DNA of 64,000 nt from Hyunsoonleella ulvae (GTDB taxonomy: Bacteria > Bacteroidota > Bacteroidia > Flavobacteriales > Flavobacteriaceae). The stretch spans positions 248,001-312,000 of the forward strand of contig NZ_JAEPJQ010000001.1 of NCBI RefSeq assembly GCF_016827605.1, given 5' to 3'. Below, in pieces: positions 43,806-53,364 of the stretch (position 1 is the stretch's first letter; the number at the start of each line of letters is the position of its first letter). Made by a program: the position numbers and the translations under genes. The notes beneath the pieces are model-generated. The model had not been told where the DNA came from and made no database searches. It saw only the letters and a program-made list of their open reading frames with translations.

Positions 43806-45113
43806 TTAAATATACTGATTAATTATATTCTCAAATAACTCTTGTTTTCCACTTTTTAATGGTAATTCCCCATTTTCCTGAGCTATTTTATATAGGTCAT
43901 CAAAATTCAACTTTCCTGTTTCAAAAGCTTTACCGTTTCCAGCATCAAAAGACGCATAACGCTCCTCCCTTAATTTTTCGTAAGCTGAAGACGTTAGTAT
44001 TTTATCAGCAGTAATCAAGGCTCTAGCGAAGGTATCGGCACCACCAATATGCGCTAAAAACACATCTTCTAAATCAGTGGAGTTTCTTCTAATCTTTGCA
44101 TCAAAGTTAACACCTCCACCTTGTAAGCCTCCTGCTTTTAGGAACACCAACATAGCTTCAGTTGTTTCTTGTATGTTATTTGGAAACTGATCTGTATCCC
44201 ATCCATTTTGGTAATCCCCCCTATTAGCATCAATACTTCCCAACATCCCAGCAGCAGCAGAAACTTCTAATTCATGCTGAAAGGTATGTTGTGCTAAGGT
44301 AGCATGGTTTACCTCTATATTCATTTTAAAATCTTTCTCTAAACCGTATTCTTTTAAGAAACCAATTGCTGTAGCAGCGTCAAAATCATATTGATGCTTC
44401 ATGGGTTCCATAGGTTTAGGCTCAATAAAAAACGTCCCGTTAAACCCTTGACCTCTGGCATAATCCCTTGCCATGGTTAACAATTGGGCCATGTGGTCTA
44501 ACTCACGCTTCATATCTGTATTAAGCAAAGACATGTATCCTTCACGACCTCCCCAAAACACATAGTTTTCACCTCCAAGGGCAATAGTAGCATCTAATGC
44601 TAATTTTATTTGAGCCCCTGCTCTCGCAACCACACTAAATTCTGGATTGGTAGCAGCACCATTCATATATCTAGGGTTAGAGAAGCAATTAGCTGTACCC
44701 CAAAGTAATTTTTTACCAGTTTCCGCCTGTTTACCTTTCAAATAATCTACAATAGTAGCTAGTCGTTTCTCAGACTCTGCGAAAGTTGGCGCTTCTTGAA
44801 CTAAGTCATAATCATGAAAACAGTAATAATCAAAGCCCATTTTAGATATAAACTCAAATGCTGCATCAGCTTTATCTTTAGCAGCCTGAATAGGGTCGTT
44901 AGCTTTATCCCAAGCAAAGTTTTGTGTTCCGGGCCCAAATGGGTCAGAACCTTGCCCACAGAACGTATGCCAATAAGCAATAGCAAACTTAAAATGCTCT
45001 CGCATGGTTTTACCAGCCACCACTTGTTCTGGATTGTAGTATTTAAACGCTAAAGGATTATCAGATTCCTTTCCTTCGTATTTAATAGCATCAATGCCTT
45101 TAAAATATTCCAT
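43806..45113 (-). CDS. xylA: xylose isomerase
   Basis: Converts D-xylose to D-xylulose with divalent metals. 435 aa, the longer class II type. Visible: [15 protein letters not shown], the catalytic His region [29 protein letters not shown], and the metal residues in [13 protein letters not shown] and [19 protein letters not shown]. It lies 3 nt after xylB. Confidence 0.97.
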   Translation of the reverse strand: MEYFKGIDAIKYEGKESDNPLAFKYYNPEQVVAGKTMREHFKFAIAYWHTFCGQGSDPFGPGTQNFAWDKANDPIQAAKDKADAAFEFISKMGFDYYCFHDYDLVQEAPTFAESEKRLATIVDYLKGKQAETGKKLLWGTANCFSNPRYMNGAATNPEFSVVARAGAQIKLALDATIALGGENYVFWGGREGYMSLLNTDMKRELDHMAQLLTMARDYARGQGFNGTFFIEPKPMEPMKHQYDFDAATAIGFLKEYGLEKDFKMNIEVNHATLAQHTFQHELEVSAAAGMLGSIDANRGDYQNGWDTDQFPNNIQETTEAMLVFLKAGGLQGGGVNFDAKIRRNSTDLEDVFLAHIGGADTFARALITADKILTSSAYEKLREERYASFDAGNGKAFETGKLNFDDLYKIAQENGELPLKSGKQELFENIINQYI

Positions 45114-45116
45114 TTG

Positions 45117-46601
45117 TTATTTATGTTTTAATATAATTTCTAATTCTTTTTTCCAGTTGTTATAAGCCTCTACATAGGGCGTTTTATTCCCTAAAGGCTT
45201 ATAGGTCATCACATGGTCGTTAGCAGTAATATTATCGCCAAATTTTTTAAAATCGCCATCTGTTAAACCAACAGCCCTAGCCGCTCCAACAGCACCTGTT
45301 GTATTATAAATCTCTATATCGTATCCTATTAAAGTAGCTACAGTATTTGAAAAGATTTCTGAACGAAATAAATTATCATTCCCTGCTCTAATTACTTTTA
45401 TCTCAGCATTATCACGTTTTAGTATATCCATTCCATACACAAAAGAAAAAGCTATACCTTCCAAAGCAGCGCGACATAAATGCCCCTCGCTGTGTGTATT
45501 TAAATTTAAATTTAAAATATGGGTACCCACTATTTTATTATTTAGCATACGCTCCGCACCATTACCAAAAGGAATCACGCAAACACCTTCAGCTCCCACA
45601 GGAACAACCTCTGCTTTGGCATTCATACTTTCATAAGCATTAGAAGCTAAATTATCCTTTAGCCACCTGTACTGTATCCCTGCACCATTTATGCATAACA
45701 ACTTCCCTAGACTGGGATTGCTGTTTGAATAATTTACGTGTGCAAAATGGTTAATTCTAGAAGGCTCCTCTGATTTCAAAACATTGGTTACCGCATACAC
45801 TACACCAGAAGTACCTCCTGTTGCAGCCACCTCGCCATGATTAAATACATTTAACGACAATGCATTATTTGGTTGGTCTCCCGCTCTGTATGTAATAGGT
45901 ATACCCTCTGGCAAACCAGTAGCTTCAGCTCCAGCCAAATTAACCGAGCATTGCTCAGTAAAATTTTCAACAATATCTGGCGTTAAATCCGTGCTTATAC
46001 TATAATGTTCCAACAACCAATCTGCAACCGTATCAGCCTCATAATCCCAAAGCATGCCTTCAGACAACCCATTTTTAGTCGTGTTAATTTGTCCCGTTAA
46101 TTTCATGGCAATAAAATCCCCAGGCAACATGTATTTGTGTATTTTATCGTAAACCCCTGGTTCGTTATCTCTTACCCATTTTAGTTTAGAAGCTGTAAAG
46201 TTCCCAGGAGAATTAAGCAATTTACGCATACAAACATCGTTGCCTAAATCTTCAAATGCAGCGTTACCTATATCCACTGCACGGCTATCACACCAAATAA
46301 TAGAATTACGCAAAGGGTTGCCAGCGGCGTCCACTACAACCAAACCATGCATTTGATACGAAATACCAATACCTGCAATTTTAGAAGCATCAATATTTCC
46401 TTCTTTAATAGCACGCTTTGTAGCCGCATATACATATTCCCACCACATATTTGGGTCTTGCTCTGCCCAGTGCTGTTGGGGCGCTACAATTTCCATTTCA
46501 CTGGTAGGCTCGTTTAGAGTAATTATATTCGCTCCCGTTCCAGCATCAACAATAGCAACTTTTACAGAGGAACTCCCTAAATCATATCCAATATAATACA
46601 C
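45117..46601 (-). CDS. xylB: xylulokinase
   Basis: FGGY-family kinase phosphorylating D-xylulose to xylulose-5-phosphate, which enters the pentose-phosphate pathway at the Rpe step. 494 aa. N-terminal YIGYDLGSSSVKVAIVD phosphate loop, WCDSRAVDIG, MLPGDFIAMKLTGQ, and the ATP-site ATGGTSGVV segment plus C-terminal RAGNDNLFRSEIFSNTVATL. GTG start. First gene of the operon xylB-xylA-xylE; no xylR-like regulator is adjacent. Confidence 0.95.
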   Translation of the reverse strand: MYYIGYDLGSSSVKVAIVDAGTGANIITLNEPTSEMEIVAPQQHWAEQDPNMWWEYVYAATKRAIKEGNIDASKIAGIGISYQMHGLVVVDAAGNPLRNSIIWCDSRAVDIGNAAFEDLGNDVCMRKLLNSPGNFTASKLKWVRDNEPGVYDKIHKYMLPGDFIAMKLTGQINTTKNGLSEGMLWDYEADTVADWLLEHYSISTDLTPDIVENFTEQCSVNLAGAEATGLPEGIPITYRAGDQPNNALSLNVFNHGEVAATGGTSGVVYAVTNVLKSEEPSRINHFAHVNYSNSNPSLGKLLCINGAGIQYRWLKDNLASNAYESMNAKAEVVPVGAEGVCVIPFGNGAERMLNNKIVGTHILNLNLNTHSEGHLCRAALEGIAFSFVYGMDILKRDNAEIKVIRAGNDNLFRSEIFSNTVATLIGYDIEIYNTTGAVGAARAVGLTDGDFKKFGDNITANDHVMTYKPLGNKTPYVEAYNNWKKELEIILKHK

Positions 46602-46780
46602 GTTTTAGATTTTAATTGGTTTGCAGAAATTTTAATGTGGAAAGTTAAAAAATAGTCCCTGTAGCTAGCATAAAGCTTAAAAATATCATTGTGGTTTCTA
46701 CGAAAAATTTAAGTAATAAAATTATCCTATTTTTTTGTTAAGTACTTACCATTTTTAACGACATAGTAGGTTAAGATGTT

Positions 46781-46788
46781 TATATTTA
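46781..46788 (+). promoter_or_regulatory. possible -7 box of the arsenosugar cluster
   Basis: TATATTTA, seven of eight matches to TAnnTTTG, 16 nt upstream of the first gene. Weak; no -33 box seen and no ArsR-type palindrome. Confidence 0.3.
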
Positions 46789-46804
46789 CATTAAAAACAT
46801 TACA

Positions 46805-47140
46805 ATGCAAAAAACATATTACGACCCCGCAGACCTAAGAAAATTTGGTAAAATAACAGAATGGAGCGAAGATTTAGGCAATAAATTCTTCGAATATTAT
46901 GGCAAAGTATTCGAGGAAGGGGCGCTTACAGCAAGAGAGAAATCTTTAATCGCTTTAGCTGTTGCACATACAGAACAATGCCCTTACTGTATTGATGCCT
47001 ACACCAAAGACGGCCTTCAACGTGGAGTAACTAAAGAAGAGATGATGGAAGCCATACATGTTGGGGCAGCTATAAAAAGTGGTGCTACTTTAGTACATGG
47101 CGTACAAATGATGAATAAAGTAAATAAATTAGATGGGTAA
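46805..47140 (+). CDS. AhpD-like (carboxymuconolactone decarboxylase fold) protein of the arsenosugar cluster
   Basis: A 111-aa all-helical protein of the AhpD/CMD family with the redox motif CPYC and a conserved acidic/His environment (EKSLIALAVAHTEQCPYCIDAYTKDG). Proteins of this type are known as peroxidase-like partners in arsenosugar clusters (TIGR04029-type). It may reduce or protect trivalent arsenic intermediates, which is an inference. It is the first gene before arsS, separated by a dispersed repeat. Confidence 0.88.
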   Translation: MQKTYYDPADLRKFGKITEWSEDLGNKFFEYYGKVFEEGALTAREKSLIALAVAHTEQCPYCIDAYTKDGLQRGVTKEEMMEAIHVGAAIKSGATLVHGVQMMNKVNKLDG

Positions 47141-47146
47141 AACCTC

Positions 47147-47241
47147 TTGGGCGTTACCCACAAGGGGTCAGGCTTTCCGTTAATAGTTTTGGCTCGATGC
47201 GCGCCTCGCCAAAAGCTGCCACTTCAATCCCTAACGCAAAA
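47147..47241 (-). repeat. structured dispersed repeat, copy B
   Basis: A 95-bp element in inverted orientation to copy A at 6319-6433. Read on the minus strand it begins TTTTGCGTTAGGGATTGAA and ends GGGTAACGCCCAA. Its interior contains a TTTTGGC/GCCAAAA stem around a GC-rich centre, unlike copy A. It starts 7 nt after the AhpD-like stop and fills most of the gap before arsS. Confidence 0.75.
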
Positions 47242-47276
47242 TAGAACAACAAAGATTAATAGCTTTTAGAAAGAAT

Positions 47277-48341
47277 ATGACAAAGATAAAGACACAATCG
47301 CTACACAAACGCGAAAGCGCATTAGCCAAAAGCAAAAAGCAATTAGAAATCCTATCTAATGGCATCTTTCAAAACGGAGAATTACCAACGTTTGCAAAAA
47401 AAATAGCAGAATCCAATCAATTTCCGCTTAAAGCAAAAAAGCTGGAAATCCTCCAAATCAATGTGGGTTACATGTGTAATCAAGTTTGCGAACATTGTCA
47501 TGTAGATGCAGGTCCAGATAGAAAAGAAATAATGACAAAGGAGACCATGCAACAGTGCTTAGAAGTTATCAAAAAAACTGGTGCACATACTTTAGATTTA
47601 ACAGGAGGAGCCCCAGAAATGAATCCTAATTTTAAGTGGTTTGTAGAAGAAGCCTCAAAAGCAGGAATAAAGGATTTTATTGTACGCTCTAACCTTACCA
47701 TTATACGTGCTAATAAAAAATATTACGATTTACCAGAGTTCTTTAAAAAACATAACGTACACGTGGTTAGCTCTATGCCACACTGGACACGCGGCAAAAC
47801 CGACAAGCAAAGAGGCGATGGTGTTTTTGATGCCTCAATAGAAGCCCTACAACAATTAAACAGTGTAGGTTATGGTATGCCAGAAAGTTCATTAAAGTTA
47901 GACTTGGTATACAACCCTTCAGGAGCATTTTTACCAGGAGACCAAATGTCTATGGAGAAAGATTTTAAAAAAGCATTGATGGATGATTTTGGTATTCAAT
48001 TCCACAATTTATTCGCTATTACCAATCTGCCTATTTCAAGGTTTTTAGACTACCTCATAGCTTCAGAAAATTACGAAGATTACATGTATCAATTAGTAGA
48101 GGCCTACAATCCCTCAGCAGTTGCAAATGTAATGTGTACCAATACCATTTCCGTAAGCTGGGATGGCTATTTATACGATTGTGATTTTAACCAAATGCTA
48201 GAACTACCGGTTAATAGTAAAGTAAAACACATTTCAGAATACAATGAAGAGCTACTACAAGGCAGAAACATTGTAATTTCACAACATTGTTATGGTTGTA
48301 CAGCAGGAGCAGGAAGTAGCTGCCAAGGTACTGTAGCATAA
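47277..48341 (+). CDS. arsS: radical SAM protein ArsS (arsenosugar biosynthesis)
   Basis: Radical SAM enzyme that joins the 5'-deoxyadenosyl group to dimethylarsenite, the committed step of arsenosugar synthesis. 354 aa. The 4Fe-4S cluster motif is Cys67-x3-Cys71-x2-Cys74 (CNQVCEHC), followed by LTGGAPEMNPNF. The C-terminal DUF3641 part has further cysteines (YDCDFNQ, HCYGCTAGAGSSC) likely binding a second metal centre or arsenic. The function is named from family knowledge (TIGR04167 type) and the cluster context. Confidence 0.93.
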   Translation: MTKIKTQSLHKRESALAKSKKQLEILSNGIFQNGELPTFAKKIAESNQFPLKAKKLEILQINVGYMCNQVCEHCHVDAGPDRKEIMTKETMQQCLEVIKKTGAHTLDLTGGAPEMNPNFKWFVEEASKAGIKDFIVRSNLTIIRANKKYYDLPEFFKKHNVHVVSSMPHWTRGKTDKQRGDGVFDASIEALQQLNSVGYGMPESSLKLDLVYNPSGAFLPGDQMSMEKDFKKALMDDFGIQFHNLFAITNLPISRFLDYLIASENYEDYMYQLVEAYNPSAVANVMCTNTISVSWDGYLYDCDFNQMLELPVNSKVKHISEYNEELLQGRNIVISQHCYGCTAGAGSSCQGTVA

Positions 48342-48367
48342 AAAGCCCCTTAACTCCATAGAAAAAT

Positions 48368-48997
48368 ATGTCTAAAGCACTCATAATAGTTTTTGTAAAA
48401 AACATAAAACTTGGCACCGTAAAAACCAGACTTGCCAAAACTATCGGGAACCATGCAGCTTTTGAAGTTTATAAAGAACTAGTTGGTATTACCGAAAAAG
48501 CAACCTCACATATAGCCGTAGATAAACGTATTTATTTTTCAGATGTGGTTATTGACAGTAAATGGGAAGGCTTTAAAAAGTTTGTACAAGAAGGAGAAGA
48601 CCTGGGTATTAGAATGAAAAATGCGTTTACCAAAGGTTTCGAAGATGGTTATAATCGCATTGTGTTAATAGGATCAGATCTTCCAGATATTAATGCATTA
48701 CATATTGAAAAAGGATTAGATGCATTAAATGATACTGATACTGTTTTTGGTCCTGCTGTAGACGGCGGGTATTACCTTGTTGGACTCTCAAAACTACACG
48801 ATTGTATTTTTAACAATAAACCATGGAGCAAACCTGATTTATTTGAAAACACCATCAAAGAATTACAATCTAAAAACATCAATTATAGTATATTAGAAAC
48901 TTTAAATGATATTGATACTTTTGAAGATTTAGTTACTTCAAAATTCTATAAAAACAATCTTGAATTACAAGACAAAATAAAACAGTTAAACAACTAA
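48368..48997 (+). CDS. DUF2064-type glycosyltransferase of arsenosugar cluster
   Basis: A 209-aa GT-A-like nucleotidyl/glycosyltransferase (TIGR04282 type, DUF2064). Visible: the N-terminal VFVKNIKLGTVKTRLAKTIG, the SDLPDI motif for metal/nucleotide binding at about residue 98 and DGGYYLVGL. Such genes occur with arsS and arsM and are assumed to act in building or donating the sugar part. It lies 26 nt after arsS. Confidence 0.88.
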   Translation: MSKALIIVFVKNIKLGTVKTRLAKTIGNHAAFEVYKELVGITEKATSHIAVDKRIYFSDVVIDSKWEGFKKFVQEGEDLGIRMKNAFTKGFEDGYNRIVLIGSDLPDINALHIEKGLDALNDTDTVFGPAVDGGYYLVGLSKLHDCIFNNKPWSKPDLFENTIKELQSKNINYSILETLNDIDTFEDLVTSKFYKNNLELQDKIKQLNN

Positions 48998-49046
48998 CCA
49001 TAACACAGAGTTACACTAGTTTGTAATTTTATTTTAAAATTTAAAC

Positions 49047-49859
49047 ATGCTAAAATTTATAACAGAAACCGTCGACTTCCTAAAAGACAAAGGTTTTGAA
49101 AATCCTGAAATTGGTATCATACTTGGCACTGGTTTGGGACAGCTAATCGATGAAGTAGAGATTATAAAAGAGGTAAGCTATAATCATATTCCCAACTTTC
49201 CAACGGCAACGGTAGAGTTTCACAAGGGAAAATTAGTTTTTGGAAAACTTGCTGGCAAAACAGTAATTGTTATGCAGGGGCGCTTCCATTTATACGAGGG
49301 TTACACCTTACAGGATGTGACTTATCCTGTTCGCATCATGGAAAAATTAGGCATACATACCTTATTGGTATCTAACGCTGCAGGCGCTATTAATCTCAAC
49401 TTTAAAAAAGGGGAATTAATGTTGATTGAGGATCATATTAACCTTCAAGGCAGCTCACCTTTAGCTTTTAAAGGCGTAGAGCTTTTAGGAGAACGCTTCA
49501 CAGACATGAGCGCACCTTATGACAAAACCATAAACGCAAACTTTAAAAACATCGCCAAAAGTAACAACATAACACTCCACAAAGGCGTTTATGCAAGTGT
49601 AGTAGGCCCACAATTAGAAACTAGGGCAGAATACAGAATGCTTAAAATAATTGGAGCAGATGCGGTAGGCATGAGTACCGTTCCTGAAATTATTGTTGCC
49701 AATCATTTAAATTTAAAAGTAGCTGCGGTGTCAGTTTTAACAGATGAATGCGACCCAGATAATCTAGAACCCGTAAATATTGAGGAAATTATAGCTATGG
49801 CGGCAAAAGCTGAACCAGATATGGTCACTCTATTTAAAGAATTAATTAAAACACTATAA
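49047..49859 (+). CDS. purine nucleoside phosphorylase
   Basis: Trimeric-type PNP/MTA phosphorylase family enzyme, 270 aa. Motifs: GIILGTGLGQL (phosphate), PNFPTATVEFHKG, MQGRFHLYEGY, LLVSNAAGAIN, VVGPQLETRAEYRML, ADAVGMSTVPEII and TDECDP. In this cluster its likely job is to remove adenine from the 5'-deoxy-5'-dimethylarsinoyl-adenosine made by ArsS, giving a ribose-1-phosphate derivative for glycosylation. This is inferred from context; housekeeping purine salvage is the alternative. Confidence 0.93.
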   Translation: MLKFITETVDFLKDKGFENPEIGIILGTGLGQLIDEVEIIKEVSYNHIPNFPTATVEFHKGKLVFGKLAGKTVIVMQGRFHLYEGYTLQDVTYPVRIMEKLGIHTLLVSNAAGAINLNFKKGELMLIEDHINLQGSSPLAFKGVELLGERFTDMSAPYDKTINANFKNIAKSNNITLHKGVYASVVGPQLETRAEYRMLKIIGADAVGMSTVPEIIVANHLNLKVAAVSVLTDECDPDNLEPVNIEEIIAMAAKAEPDMVTLFKELIKTL

Positions 49860-49948
49860 TTAAGCAGTACACAAGTCATCAGTATGTAGCAAAATCACAG
49901 CTGCTACTTTAACTGCGTACTTCTTACTGTAAACTGAACATTGAAGAA

Positions 49949-50920
49949 ATGAGCACATATTTAGACACTACCCACGATGTATATAAAGAAGCAGCCTTAA
50001 CACCAGATGTGGGTTTATGCTGTACCACAAATCCTATTTGGGAACTACCTGGATTAAAAATCCCAAAGATTATGCAGGAGATGAACTACGGTTGTGGTTC
50101 TACTGTACATGCCAGAGATTTAACCAACAATCCTAAAATGCTTTATGTAGGTGTTGGCGGTGGTATGGAACTGTTGCAATTCTCCTATTTTAACCGCCAA
50201 AAAGGAGGTGTAGTAGGTGTAGATGTAGTAGATGAAATGCTTGAAGCATCGAGAAAAAACTTTAAAGAAGCAGAAGCGCAAAACGATTGGTTTAAAAGTG
50301 AGTTTGTAGAGCTTAAAAAAGGAGATGCCTTAAACCTCCCTGTAGAGGACAACAGTATAGATGTGGCAGCACAAAATTGCCTATTCAATATTTTTAAAGC
50401 GGATGATTTAAAGAAAGCTATTGATGAAATGTATCGTGTGCTAAAACCTCACGGGCGTTTGGTAATGAGCGACCCTACTTGTGAACAACCTATGAATGAC
50501 ACTTTACGTAACGACGAACGTTTGAGAGCTTTATGCCTCAGCGGTAGTTTGCCCATTGCCGATTATGTAAAAGCATTAACAGATGCTGGTTTTGGAACCA
50601 TAGAAATAAGAGCACGTAAACCCTACCGTATTTTAGACCCTAAACATTACCCAACAGATGAGTTGATTTATATAGAATCTATAGAAGTAGCAGCGATTAA
50701 AGATCCAATGCCCGAAGATGGACCATGTATCTTTACAGGAAAAGCGGCAATTTATTACGGAGACAACGATTACTTTGATGACAAAAAAGGACATGTTTTA
50801 CTAAAAAACCAGCCTCTAGCCATTTGTGATAAAACAGCAGCTGCATTGGCAAGTTTAAATAGGCATGATATTTTCATTAGTGAATCTACCTATCACTATG
50901 ATGGTGGTGGCTGTTGTTAA
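49949..50920 (+). CDS. arsM: arsenite methyltransferase ArsM
   Basis: SAM-dependent methyltransferase making mono- and dimethylated arsenic. 323 aa. SAM-binding core LYVGVGGGMELLQFS (about 66-80), VVGVDVVDEML, and a class I continuation. Cysteine pairs likely to bind As(III) are visible: Cys24-Cys25, Cys49 and the terminal Cys322-Cys323 (GGGCC). The family (arsenosugar-type ArsM) and position support the name. It follows the PNP gene by 90 nt. Confidence 0.92.
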   Translation: MSTYLDTTHDVYKEAALTPDVGLCCTTNPIWELPGLKIPKIMQEMNYGCGSTVHARDLTNNPKMLYVGVGGGMELLQFSYFNRQKGGVVGVDVVDEMLEASRKNFKEAEAQNDWFKSEFVELKKGDALNLPVEDNSIDVAAQNCLFNIFKADDLKKAIDEMYRVLKPHGRLVMSDPTCEQPMNDTLRNDERLRALCLSGSLPIADYVKALTDAGFGTIEIRARKPYRILDPKHYPTDELIYIESIEVAAIKDPMPEDGPCIFTGKAAIYYGDNDYFDDKKGHVLLKNQPLAICDKTAAALASLNRHDIFISESTYHYDGGGCC

Positions 50921-50938
50921 TCTAAAACCCAAATTGCT

Positions 50939-51811
50939 ATGAAATCGTTTTATCTCTTTACACTAATACTACTAGTGTTTTCTTCTTGTAAGGGTGCTAA
51001 AAAGGTCATTAACGATAGCCCTACATCTGAACAAGAAAAAAAAGTTATGGATACTATTACAACCACAAAAAAGGTTATTAAAATGACCGACTCGTTGGTG
51101 GTTCCTCAAGACAAAAAAGATATTGAAATCATAGAAAAACCTATTATTAGAGAAACACCTCTTAAAATAGTTTTTAACCATGAAACGTTTCATACTTTGC
51201 TTAAAAAATATGTCTCGAACAACGGTAATGTGAATTATAAAGGCCTAAAGTCTGATTGGAAAGCTCTTAGAAAATACTTAGACCAGCTAGGTAAAAATCT
51301 ACCAGATAATAATTGGTCTAAAAACGAAAAGTTAGCCTATTGGATTAACGCTTACAATGCTATGACTATTGATTTGATTTTACGTCATTACCCCATAAAA
51401 AGCATTAAAGACATAAAAAACCCATGGAAACAACGCTATTGGCAGCTTGGAGAAAAATGGTATAATTTAGATGAGATAGAACATCAAATTTTACGAAAAA
51501 TGGATGAACCCCGTATTCATTTTGCTATCGTTTGTGCTTCTTATTCCTGTCCAAAATTACAAAATGAAGCTTTTACAGCTTCAAAATTAGAGCAACAGTT
51601 AACCAGTGCTACCAAGGAATTTTTAAACGATCCAGAACGAAACGCCATTTCTAAAAACAGTTTAGAACTTTCTAAAATATTTCAGTGGTTTGCTAAGGAT
51701 TTTAAGCAAAATGGTGATCTTATTGATTTTTTAAACGCATACACCCATATAGAGATTTCAAAAAATGCAAAAAAGCAATTTAAGGATTACAGCTGGGATT
51801 TAAATGAATAA
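50939..51811 (+). CDS. DUF547 lipoprotein
   Basis: A 290-aa protein with a lipoprotein signal (lipobox VFSSC, Cys17), a Lys/Asp/Thr-rich linker to about residue 80 and a DUF547 domain (about 85-285: NEKLAYWINAYNAMTIDLIL, IHFAIVCASYSCPKL). DUF547 has a papain-like fold in some members with a conserved Cys (here in CASYSCP). Function unknown. It lies 19 nt after arsM and overlaps the next glycosyltransferase, so it is part of the arsenosugar operon. A second DUF547 gene is at 57459. Confidence 0.86.
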   Translation: MKSFYLFTLILLVFSSCKGAKKVINDSPTSEQEKKVMDTITTTKKVIKMTDSLVVPQDKKDIEIIEKPIIRETPLKIVFNHETFHTLLKKYVSNNGNVNYKGLKSDWKALRKYLDQLGKNLPDNNWSKNEKLAYWINAYNAMTIDLILRHYPIKSIKDIKNPWKQRYWQLGEKWYNLDEIEHQILRKMDEPRIHFAIVCASYSCPKLQNEAFTASKLEQQLTSATKEFLNDPERNAISKNSLELSKIFQWFAKDFKQNGDLIDFLNAYTHIEISKNAKKQFKDYSWDLNE

Positions 51812-52526
51812 AATCTCGATTATAATACCAGTATTAAACGAGGGAGCGCATATTAAAACATTGCTCCATCACCTTGTACAAAATGCCTCGGATACTCATA
51901 TAGAAGACATCATAATAGTTGATGGTGGAAGTATAGATAATACAGAAAAGGTAGTTATCGATACTTTGCCACTGTTTAAAAAACTTCAAACCAATATTAA
52001 ACTGGTAACTTCTGAAAAAGGTCGTGCTAAGCAAATGAATAGAGGTGCTAAAGCAGCTAAAAGCAATATTCTCTATTTTTTACACGCAGACTCGTTTCCC
52101 CCTAAAAACTTTGACAAATATATTATTGCTGAAGTAACAAAAGGCAACAAAGCAGGGTGTTTTAGAATGCGGTTTGACAGTAATCATTGGTGGTTAAAAT
52201 TAGCTGGTTGGTTAACTGCCTTACCCATTAAAGCAAGTCGTGGTGGTGACCAAAGTCAATTCATTACACAACAACTCTTTAACGAAATAGGAGGTTACGA
52301 CGAGCGGTACACAATTTATGAGGATAATGATTTAATTAAAAAACTTTATGCAAGACATCAGTACGTTGTAATTCCAAAATGGCTAACAACATCAGCAAGA
52401 TGCTATGAAAAACATGGGGTTTGGAGAACCCAATTTCATTTTTGGCGTATTCATTTAAAAAGTCGCCTAGGCGCTTCTCCTAATGAACTTAAATCATATT
52501 ACACACAATATTTGGCAAAAACTTAA
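51804..52526 (+). CDS. GT2-type glycosyltransferase of arsenosugar cluster
   Basis: A 240-aa family-2-like glycosyltransferase of the TIGR04283 type. N-terminal ISIIIPVLNEGAHI, IIVDGGSIDNTE (nucleotide site), LHADSFPP as the DxD-like metal motif, and the catalytic DER/EDNDL region at about 165-180. It probably attaches a glycerol or glycosyl group in the late steps. It overlaps the DUF547 gene by 8 nt and its stop shares TTAA with the convergent phosphatase gene. Confidence 0.9.
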   Translation: MNKISIIIPVLNEGAHIKTLLHHLVQNASDTHIEDIIIVDGGSIDNTEKVVIDTLPLFKKLQTNIKLVTSEKGRAKQMNRGAKAAKSNILYFLHADSFPPKNFDKYIIAEVTKGNKAGCFRMRFDSNHWWLKLAGWLTALPIKASRGGDQSQFITQQLFNEIGGYDERYTIYEDNDLIKKLYARHQYVVIPKWLTTSARCYEKHGVWRTQFHFWRIHLKSRLGASPNELKSYYTQYLAKT

Positions 52527-53254
52527 TGCTTATTCCTCCCCTTTTCATTTGGATATAAATCCTTAACCACACTACTTTGAAAAACCTCCTTTGTATCAAT
52601 ATCTATAGCTGATAATTTTCCAAAAAAAGCAGCCCCCGTATCAATATTCCAGACATTTACAGCATTCATAGGCTCATATTTTCCAAAATTTATTGTTGGT
52701 GTGTGTCCAATATAAATTTCATGATAATGCGTTAATCGTTTTGGGTATAATTCAGAGTTTTTTTCAATGCGTTTATCCATAGTCAATGCCATTTCCCATA
52801 GTGTTCTATCAAAATACAATGTGGTTTGGAACACCTCTTTTTCTACGCCATGCATAGATGTAAAACCCGCATGTAAAAACAATCTGTTTTCATTATCAAT
52901 ATGATACATGATTAAACTTTCAAAAAATTCTAAATGCCTACGCTTTTCTTCCTCATTAACCAATTCGTAACTTTCCATAGTTTCTTTACCTCCATGCATG
53001 TACCATGTTGGATTAACCTCTCCGCTTCGTAACCATTCTTCTGCCCAAACATCATGATTACCTTTAATAAAAACACATTTAAAGGTATCTGATAGTTCTA
53101 TTAAAAACTGGATAACTTGCGCAGATTCACTCCATCCATCCACGTAATCCCCCATAAAAATTAGGTTATCTCCTTCTTTTAACTCTAGCGTATTCAATAG
53201 CTCGATAAGTGCTTTTAAGCCTCCGTGAATGTCCCCAATAGCAAAAGTTCTCAT
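52523..53254 (-). CDS. PPP-family metallophosphatase
   Basis: Calcineurin-like phosphoesterase, 243 aa, of the bacterial serine/threonine phosphatase or diadenosine-tetraphosphatase type. Metal site motifs: GDIHG (residues 7-11), GDYVDGWSE, GNHDVWAE, His in FLHAGFTSMHG and GHTPT. Cytosolic; substrate not predictable (phosphoprotein or Ap4A). Single gene, convergent with the arsenosugar operon. Confidence 0.9.
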   Translation of the reverse strand: MRTFAIGDIHGGLKALIELLNTLELKEGDNLIFMGDYVDGWSESAQVIQFLIELSDTFKCVFIKGNHDVWAEEWLRSGEVNPTWYMHGGKETMESYELVNEEEKRRHLEFFESLIMYHIDNENRLFLHAGFTSMHGVEKEVFQTTLYFDRTLWEMALTMDKRIEKNSELYPKRLTHYHEIYIGHTPTINFGKYEPMNAVNVWNIDTGAAFFGKLSAIDIDTKEVFQSSVVKDLYPNEKGRNKH

Positions 53255-53364
53255 ATTCCAGTAGTTTTTGGCAAAACTATAGGTTTTTAATAAAAAGTAA
53301 AATGAATAAAGTTAAGTTTTGATTAACAACACATCTACACAATGTATGAGGTTAGTTAGCCACA

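Noticed and set aside
46602-46804. ArsR-type operator upstream of the arsenosugar cluster
   Set aside because: No suitable inverted repeat and no arsR gene nearby.
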